Under the pieces are notes generated by a model. It worked only from the letters and a program-made list of their open reading frames with translations. It ran no database searches and was not told the DNA's origin. 64,000 nt of DNA from Tetramitus jugosus (taxonomy: Eukaryota; Heterolobosea; Eutetramitea; Acrasida; Vahlkampfiidae). Shown in pieces: positions 57,908 to 64,000 of the stretch. The DNA lies in contig OW569388.1 of NCBI GenBank assembly GCA_937625935.1, positions 336,225 through 400,224 on the forward strand, given 5' to 3'. The position numbers and the translations under genes were made by a program. The first letter of the stretch is position 1, and each line of letters begins with the position of its first letter.

Positions 57908-58495
57908 ATGAAGATAGAAATCGTTTTGTTGTTGATTACAGTGGTCACTGTTTTTGCTCAGAGACCTCCTCCAACTCCTGTTCTCCCAGATCAATGGTGT
58001 GCATTCTTTGAATTCAGTTGTCAACCGATCTCATGTGGTGGAAAGGGTTACATCCAGTATGATTACATTAGTAACAGAACATTCTACCAGTTTTTCTCCC
58101 CTTCAAGTGGAGTTTTAAGGTACAGTTTATCATTGTATGATGAGAAGACTCTCTACGTTTTCAATAGTGATGGTTGTGAGAAAAAGGCATTAAAGTCGCA
58201 GCCAAGTCCAACTTTCCTTCAAGATGCTTTCTATGAGGAGACTTCTGGAAAATTGATTACGTACAGTGCATTGGCACCATGGCCAGAGTTCTGGTTTGAT
58301 CAAAATGAGAGACATAGATGGGTGGTCAAGGTACTTGATAACACAACTATGGCAAGTGAACCATTTAGTTATGCATATATTGGACCAATTTCCATTGAAT
58401 CTAGAGATTACATTAATATGATCTTCACTGACTTCTTGAACGGTCCATCAAGCTTGAATCCTTCCTACTGGAAGGTACCTGATATTTGTAAGTAA
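57908..58495 (+). CDS. Secreted ependymin-related protein
   Basis: ATG at 57908, 195 residues. A clear signal peptide (KIEIVLLLITVVTVFA) is followed by four or more Cys (CAFFEFSC, PISCGG, DGC, final DIC). The order of a Cys-flanked N-terminal strand, FFSPSSGVLRY, FLQDAFYEETSGKLITYSA and a closing DFLNGPSSLNPSYWKVPDIC resembles ependymin-related proteins (EPDR), which end in a hydrophobic-P-x-x-C motif and bind lipid or calcium extracellularly or in lysosomes. The match is by pattern only. A GTAAGTAAAG donor-like sequence overlaps the last codons, so an extra 3' exon is possible. Confidence 0.5.
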   Translation: MKIEIVLLLITVVTVFAQRPPPTPVLPDQWCAFFEFSCQPISCGGKGYIQYDYISNRTFYQFFSPSSGVLRYSLSLYDEKTLYVFNSDGCEKKALKSQPSPTFLQDAFYEETSGKLITYSALAPWPEFWFDQNERHRWVVKVLDNTTMASEPFSYAYIGPISIESRDYINMIFTDFLNGPSSLNPSYWKVPDICK

Positions 58496-59035
58496 AGAAT
58501 CTCTTACGTCATGGAACCTTGTTGCACCAACTTGAGTTTTGTTTGTGCACATTTTCCATACTTCTCGGTGAGACTTTTTCCCGTATTATGGAATTCGTTT
58601 GTTGTTGTGAATAATGCAATCCTCTCGGCACCCGTAGTCGATGATGGTCTGATCCAAAGGATGCAATGGAAAGTCGCGTCGTACTTATTGAATCAACCAG
58701 AAAGTGAGTGATTCAGCAGATGTTGTTGTGACACGTGTGGAGTCTTCTTTCACAGAAAGAACTCTGAATTATTGGAACACTCTCAAACGTTTCAACACTT
58801 CTTCAAACATGGATCACGAGTATTCAGCGAGTCGGAGATTATGGCACAGTTTCAACCAAGTTGAACGATTGGAATTGTAAACGAATTCAAATCAGCGTTG
58901 AATTTACTTCCAGAGAAACATTCTGACATTTGTTATCTGTTGCATTGTGGTATCTTCAGAGGAACGCATCAAGATCAAACGAATTGACCATCTTGTAAGA
59001 GTTTTTGAACCAATTATCACAAAAAGTACTTAAAT
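58496..59035. other. Decayed coding sequence, source unknown
   Basis: The plus strand has short frames (58511-58711, 66 codons; SDSADVVVTRVESSFTERT near 58705) interrupted by stops. The composition is coding-like, but no family can be named. No intact gene. Confidence 0.35.
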
Positions 59036-59039
59036 AGTA

Positions 59040-59340
59040 TGGAATCGTGTCAGATAGGAACAAAAGCTATATTGAATCATTGAGTAGCTATTCAAAAATT
59101 CTCCAAGCCGACAGTCAAATTGTATGAGTCTACAGCATATTCTCTGCATGGAGGAGAATGACAAAGCAATATCAGATTTCACAAAGGCAATCGAAATCCT
59201 GCTGATGAACGTGCGTACTAAAACAGAGGTTACTCATACAATGAGCTCAAACAGCAGAAGAATGCGATATCAAACTTCACCAAGACAATCGAAATCAATT
59301 CGGTTCATGAAAATACCTACAATGACTGAGGCTTCCCACT
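59040..59340 (+). pseudogene. TPR-repeat gene relic
   Basis: Across frames and stops the plus strand shows tandem TPR units: AISDFTKAIEI (about 59167-59200) and NRGYSYNELKQQKNAISNFTKTIEIN (about 59225-59310, in another frame). These are the A/B helices of tetratricopeptide repeats about 34 residues apart. No start codon or intact frame remains. Confidence 0.65.
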
Positions 59341-60365
59341 ATAAATCACCATTTAATCGGATTTTGCTCCAATTGCTTGCTGAATTTCCTCAAACAACTT
59401 CCTTTCTTCATATTCGATTGACTGAGCAATAAGAGGGATGTTGTATTCAATGACTATCTTCAAGAGTTGGACAGCTTCTTCATACAAGCTCTACATCACA
59501 CAAAGATCTCATCTGTTGAATTTCATTTTCTAGTTTCTTGACCTTGTCCTCGATGATCTTTCTTTTGTTTTTGAAGTAGTCATCGATCCACTTTAAAACC
59601 TGGGTTACTTTCATTTCTTTATTCTTTGTGCTCTTGTCAGCCATCATACATCGTGTGACGCATGCATACACATCACTCCTCTTCTGGGACCTGATAAACA
59701 CTTTTTACTCATCAGACGAAGTGGATTGATCATCAAAATCGAGCTTCTTGGCAACAGATTCGACATTTTCCTCTTTTAGTCGCTGTATCTCGAGTCTAAT
59801 TGCATTTAACCCAGAGATGAACACAGGAAACATTGTAGTACTTTCTCTTTCTACTTAATTCTTCTTTGCTGCCTTGATTTTTCTAATTATCTAACACTCT
59901 AATTATACGTCTTATGCTTTGAAAAACAAACATGCCTGAGGGTGAGTACTTTTAAATCAAACAACGCCTTGAAATAGTAAATTGGTACGAAAACAGATGA
60001 AACTCATTAAACTACAGTTTGTTCACTCTCTTCGCTTATAGGCTCTAACATGACACAAATCGTTGTTCCTCTTGATTGCAGGAACATTCATCTTCAACTG
60101 CTTGAAAGCCATCAAAGAATTCATAAAGAATTCTACCCACTTGTCGTACCACTGTCCAAAAAGTCAGTAACATTGTTAAGAACTCTAATAAACATAATGT
60201 CACGCCTTGAAATTCAAGGCATTGGATGATCCTTCTTTGTAATATGGAGATAACTTTTAAAACTATTTTTCTGGTGGATATTTTAAGCCTAAATCTCTCT
60301 GATGAGGTTTTTTCTGGAGGAACTTTTGTTGTTGTCCTTTTTGAGGAACAAAAAACCACCTCTCT
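59341..60365. other. Subtelomeric stretch with no intact gene
   Basis: It holds short Lys/Glu-rich frames, for instance 59480-59701 minus (73 codons, KNKRKIIEDKVKKLENEIQQ, coiled-coil-like) and a continuation in other frames. They look like the end of a broken coiled-coil gene. Nothing further is recognised. Confidence 0.4.
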
Positions 60366-60614
60366 ATGTCAAGAATTAGTCTGGCTCAATCTCAAGAGTC
60401 CTCCCAAACTTTAGGGTCATCCTCTGTCTCCACTTCAACCCTGAATCACCAGATGTTGGAAGCAAAAGCCATCATGTTCAACCAAGAAACTCGAATCAAG
60501 GAACTAGAAGATCAAGTGGCCAAGTTGAAAAACTCCAAACCAAGACACCTTGTAAATCAAACCAAAGACCAAAGAGAGGCTCAATTGGTTGGTAAAGGCT
60601 CTCCAGAGTTCTGA
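60366..60614 (+). CDS. Small coiled-coil ORF
   Basis: ATG at 60366, 82 residues: a Ser/Gln-rich N-terminus and a predicted coiled coil (NQETRIKELEDQVAKLKN). It could be a small gene or a remnant of a longer one. No family is recognised. AATAAA-like signals occur about 150 bp downstream (60769). Confidence 0.35.
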   Translation: MSRISLAQSQESSQTLGSSSVSTSTLNHQMLEAKAIMFNQETRIKELEDQVAKLKNSKPRHLVNQTKDQREAQLVGKGSPEF

Positions 60615-60991
60615 GATACTTGTCTTGAAGGAAGTGACTGATATCGGTGATTTAATGCCAATATCCGATCAGGAGTTCACCCACACAGACGTCCTGAACT
60701 GAAGCCTTTCACCTCAGTTCCTCTATTTCTCTTTTATGCTTTGTTAAATAGATTCAGAATATTTTGTAATAAATTTTTATGAATAAAAAAATTCGATGAA
60801 TGGATTCCATTTTACTAAAGAATTTATATATTTTTTATTGGTGATGTTTTTAATCATGGCAATGAGCAATAAAAACAGTAAGTCAGGATCCATGCTGGAA
60901 TGAGAAAGTATGTCGATATCTCCCTCTCATACTACGGGTGCTTGAGATAATAATATCGATGGAGAAAGAAGGCCGCAAAAGATTTCACACA

Positions 60992-61112
60992 CAGCACCGG
61001 GAAACGAACCCGGGTCGCCAGAGTGACAGTCTGGAATGAAACGTGAGTCTCGGACTCCAGAGAAGCGGCAACCAACACTGGTGCTAACCTCGCTCACCTA
61101 AGTCGGGTGCTG
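60992..61112 (-). ncRNA. Structured RNA candidate with tRNA-like T and anticodon arms
   Basis: The minus strand forms a closing 7-bp stem (CAGCACC with GGTGCTG, 121 nt apart) and four internal hairpins: GGTG/CACC, GAGTC-CGA-GACTC, CCAGA-CTGTCAC-TCTGG and CCGGG-TTCGTTT-CCCGG. The last two look like the anticodon (GTC, Asp) and T arms of a tRNA, but position 58 of the T loop is U instead of A and no proper D arm or acceptor stem can be drawn upstream. The closing stem overlaps the T stem by two bases. It may be a tRNA-derived or decayed tRNA gene, or an unrelated structured RNA. Flanks are A/T-rich. Confidence 0.4.
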
Positions 61113-61862
61113 ACTTGTCAAAAAAAGGTCGGAGATTATGGTGGTCTCAACGAAAGAACAATTTTATCACACACAAAAACAAATCAACAACAAAACAACA
61201 ACAATCGATAATCAATCAAAAAAACCATCATCAACAACAAACATAACTATCATGATAAATATAGATTGGAGTTGTTGTTGTTGCAGGCGTTATCCACACA
61301 TTGTTCTTTGTTAGAGAGAACTTTTGCGAGATACTCTTTGCATGAATGGAGGCTCAATTTGTGCGAGATGAGGACGAGTGGTCACATAGATCACATCAGC
61401 TATTTTGAATGCTAAGCTCTGCATCTTCAGAAGATGATATTGATGATGACGTCAAAGATTTAGTTTTTTTCTGTTTTGTTGTTGTGGTTGTGTTCTTGAT
61501 TCATGGATCCAGTTCTGCACCCCACCGTCGTTGAACATGTCCGATCAGAGAGAGTGCTCCTTGAAGGCTGCCAACTCTGCATTAGAAAGAATTCAGTCTT
61601 CACGCGATGCGAACCGAGAATCATGAAAAACGGAGATTCTCTTCGATTCCTCGCACCATTTCTTGTAAAGAAATACAACTTCGTACTGTAGGACGACAAG
61701 ATATTTACGGTAAAGGTTTTGTGATGAAAATAGTTGTTTGAGATCAAATCGATGTGATCACACAGTAGTTTTTCGATCTGGATTATCAAACAAAACCACC
61801 GCCCTCCAATTGGAGGAACAAACTATGGTTAATATACTTTCCTTCGTTCAATTATCGTACAT
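61113..61862. other. Subtelomeric stretch with no supported gene
   Basis: It includes CAA/ACA-rich simple sequence (61170-61240) and short frames on both strands (61460-61789 minus, 61503-61691 plus), none with a motif. Confidence 0.4.
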
Positions 61863-62462
61863 ATGGAACTCTATTGGAAGGAGTATAGAAGGCGTTCCAA
61901 GAGTAGTTGCAACAACCAAGAGAGAATTCCTTCATCCGTCGCAACAGAAGCTTTAAGTAGCCAAGAACCTATTGATTCACTAATTCCTCCCACCAATTGG
62001 CAGGAGATGTACACCGAAACTTGCCAAAATGAATCAATGGAGTCTCAATTAGCACACTTCAAGAAAAGAACACAAGCTCTGGAACAATTTATCACTCAAG
62101 GAGTACATATGACGAGGGAAATGACCAAGAACTACAAGCAACTGAACAACACTGAGATTGTCAATGAAGAAGTGAAAGGCTTTACGTTGAACAAAAAACT
62201 TTATGAAATAAGTGACAAAGAATACACAACCTTGATGAAGGGAGTCCAACCTATCGTTTTGCTAAGAATTGTGGTGAAACATGTGGCACAAGACCTCCTT
62301 CCGTTACTAAATACAAAGGGTTATTGTTTGCCTGGGACAAAGATAAAGAACAATCCTAGAGAGAAATTGGATGAGAGAACGGTTAAGTTGTTGACAATGG
62401 ACACGAAAGCGTTCATTCCACATTTCCGTGGTCAACCTAAAATTTCTGGAAGTCCCAATTGA
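61863..62462 (+). CDS. Unrecognised protein, possible BEN-like C-terminus
   Basis: ATG at 61863, 199 residues. The middle is a coiled-coil-like helix (ESQLAHFKKRTQALEQFITQG). The end (PIVLLRIVVKHVAQDLLPLL, then EKLDERTVKLLTMDTKAF) has the hydrophobic spacing seen in the C-terminus of the transposon-linked protein at 8071-9412 (VVLKAFLEIVASD, LDRQLVNNICACVRKSF). If both are BEN-like domains, this ORF may stem from a related mobile element. That link is weak. Confidence 0.35.
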   Translation: MELYWKEYRRRSKSSCNNQERIPSSVATEALSSQEPIDSLIPPTNWQEMYTETCQNESMESQLAHFKKRTQALEQFITQGVHMTREMTKNYKQLNNTEIVNEEVKGFTLNKKLYEISDKEYTTLMKGVQPIVLLRIVVKHVAQDLLPLLNTKGYCLPGTKIKNNPREKLDERTVKLLTMDTKAFIPHFRGQPKISGSPN

Positions 62463-63087
62463 CATCAAAGCCAAGAATATCATTGCTGCAGTTGGACCAG
62501 GTAGCATACCAGTAGTAATAGATGGTGAACCAGGCAGAGGTGCATTCACAGACGTAATAGAGAGAGGACCAGGTAGAGATGCAGGGACAGAAGGACGTGT
62601 TCCAGTGACAACAGAACCAGGTAGAGTGCTACTGCCAATGGGCTGTGATCCAGATGATTCCTGTACTGAATTCAACAGTAGAATCCTCCAAAGGATCAAC
62701 ATCATCATTCAAATAATCATCATCATTGTACACTGGTTCTGATGGAGGTTCTAGATCTGGAGCCACTTCTGTGAACTTGTCATCTCCATAAAAGAATGGC
62801 TTCATGTCACTGGTAGAGATGTAGTAAGATGTTGTGGTGTGTGGCTTCTCACTCTTAGCAAAACCTCCAGTTTCCATCCATGCTACCGTCCACTTGTCCA
62901 ACAGCTTACCATGAACAATTTGTTGAGTCACAAGCTTTGCCTTTCTGCCCCAGACAAATCTCTCAGTACTTCTGTACTTCTTAGGTACTCTGATCAGAAC
63001 AGATGCATCTCTATGATACTTTGCAACTCTCTTACCACTAATCTTAGGGTTGGGTTTGGGTTTGGGGATACATCCTGGATTCCCCAA
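62440..63087 (-). pseudogene. Broken ORF with repeated LPG motifs next to the telomere
   Basis: The frame from 63087 (no ATG; its first residues come from telomere-like repeat) to 62629 reads RVPKKYRSTERFVWGRKAKL and GKLLDKWTVAWMETGG, then an acidic tail. Sequence in another frame (62690-62440) continues with LPGSVVTG, LPGPLSIT, LPGSPSITT and LPGPTAA at 13-18 residue spacing. A frameshift near 62670 probably separates two parts of one former gene. No family is recognised. Confidence 0.4.
63047..63067 (+). repeat. Short internal telomere-like repeat
   Basis: GGGTTGGGTTTGGGTTTGGG plus one G, about 150 bp inside the main array and in the same orientation. It could be a remnant of an older chromosome end that was extended, or a seed for telomere healing. 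Confidence 0.75.
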
Positions 63088-63217
63088 CCTAAGGAAACGA
63101 TTTCCTTATATGGTAATTTTTTTTTTGAGATTTTTTATTGCTCTAAGAGCTTCAGCTGGTTGAGACGAAGAGATTGGCATTGTTTTCAACTCGATTTGAG
63201 CTTTATCGGCTCGTAGA

Positions 63218-64000
63218 GGGTTGGGGTTTGGGTTTGGGTTTGGGTTTGGGTTTGGGTTTGGGTTTGGGTTTGGGTTTGGGTTTGGGTTTGGGTTTGGGTT
63301 TGGGTTTGGGTTTGGGTTTGGGTTTGGGTTTGGGTTTGGGTTTGGGTTTGGGTTTGGGTTTGGGTTTGGGTTTGGGTTTGGGTTTGGGTTTGGGTTTGGG
63401 TTTGGGTTTGGGTTTGGGTTTGGGTTTGGGTTTGGGTTTGGGTTTGGGTTTGGGTTTGGGTTTGGGTTTGGGTTTGGGTTTGGGTTTGGGTTTGGGTTTG
63501 GGTTTGGGTTTGGGTTTGGGTTTGGGTTTGGGTTTGGGTTTGGGTTTGGGTTTGGGTTTGGGTTTGGGTTTGGGTTTGGGTTTGGGTTTGGGTTTGGGTT
63601 TGGGTTTGGGTTTGGGTTTGGGTTTGGGTTTGGGTTTGGGTTTGGGTTTGGGTTTGGGTTTGGGTTTGGGTTTGGGTTTGGGTTTGGGTTTGGGTTTGGG
63701 TTTGGGTTTGGGTTTGGGTTTGGGTTTGGGTTTGGGTTTGGGTTTGGGTTTGGGTTTGGGTTTGGGTTTGGGTTTGGGTTTGGGTTTGGGTTTGGGTTTG
63801 GGTTTGGGTTTGGGTTTGGGTTTGGGTTTGGGTTTGGGTTTGGGTTTGGGTTTGGGTTTGGGTTTGGGTTTGGGTTTGGGTTTGGGTTTGGGTTTGGGTT
63901 TGGGTTTGGGTTTGGGTTTGGGTTTGGGTTTGGGTTTGGGTTTGGGTTTGGGTTTGGGTTTGGGTTTGGGTTTGGGTTTGGGTTTGGGTTTGGGTTTGGG
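63218..64000 (+). repeat. Telomeric repeat array (TTTGGG)n
   Basis: About 130 nearly perfect 6-bp units run to the last base of the window. The first units are slightly irregular (GGGTTGGGG). The G-rich strand runs 5' to 3' toward the right end, as expected at a chromosome terminus. The unit differs from the common TTAGGG by A to T at the third position. Confidence 0.93.

Noticed and set aside
60400-60412. Telomerase RNA template (CCCAAAC near the telomere)
   Set aside because: A single seven-base match with no supporting structure; expected by chance.
60992-61112. tRNA-Asp gene
   Set aside because: Anticodon and T arms fit, but no D arm or acceptor stem can be formed and U58 is atypical.
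60992-61112. 5S rRNA gene
   Set aside because: Length (about 120 nt) and GGTGCTG in the closing stem are suggestive, but the conserved internal 5S blocks are absent on both strands.
1-64000. CRISPR arrays, prophage or bacterial operons
   Set aside because: No regularly spaced direct repeats apart from the telomere; introns, tRNA intron and gene types are eukaryotic.

Overview
The window reads as nuclear DNA of a free-living amoeboid protist. The most likely source is a heterolobosean of the Naegleria type (an inference; I could run no search). The supporting signs are dense genes on both strands, few and short GT-AG introns (61-151 nt), a tRNA gene with a 16-nt intron beside the anticodon, many Gln/Asn/His runs, and gene types such as F-box/Rab-like fusions, RCC1 and RCC1/EGF proteins, VIT-polyproline-DUF2135 proteins and a PARP14-like family. 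The right end is about 780 bp of near-perfect TTTGGG repeat with the G-rich strand pointing outward, so the window very probably ends in a telomere.

Layout. 1-1375 is the 5' part of an Apollo/SNM1B nuclease gene (minus strand, cut by the window edge), followed by a tRNA-Thr(CGT) gene. 1601-14000 is an accessory block. It holds a nearly full-length APE-type non-LTR retrotransposon that starts 34 bp upstream of the tRNA, a second ORF1-only element fused to its poly(A) tail, a CMC/TNP2-like DNA transposon with a divergent partner gene, and broken pieces of an RCC1/EGF gene, a GPI-anchored protein and more LINE fragments. 14047-25377 holds mostly single-copy-looking genes: an F-box/degenerate Rab fusion, RCC1, a Pho80-type cyclin, a CUE plus PARP-like protein and a VIT-polyproline-DUF2135 protein.

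25435-41863 is the most striking region. Four tandem PARP14-like mono-ADP-ribosyltransferase genes (minus strand) have graded domain content. The fourth has RRM, KH-like repeats, a macro domain, two WWE domains and the ART domain. It is divergently paired with a PIN-domain RNase gene, and a membrane-anchored macro-domain gene follows. Writers, readers or binders of ADP-ribose and an RNase therefore sit side by side, resembling a small ADP-ribosylation/RNA-surveillance island. The four genes share promoter elements, and paralogue 3 keeps what looks like a scar of a deleted macro domain.

42125-58495 carries a CLC channel lacking both key glutamates, an RWP-RK factor, a TspO-like membrane protein, a mitochondrial SpoU rRNA methyltransferase, an HNH protein whose nuclease core resembles those of bacterial defence effectors, a large cysteine-rich GPI protein, a Patched/SSD-like transporter and an ependymin-like secreted protein. 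From about 56.8 kb to the telomere the DNA is mostly gene relics, apart from the intact ependymin-like gene and a few unplaced small ORFs, plus a structured RNA candidate.
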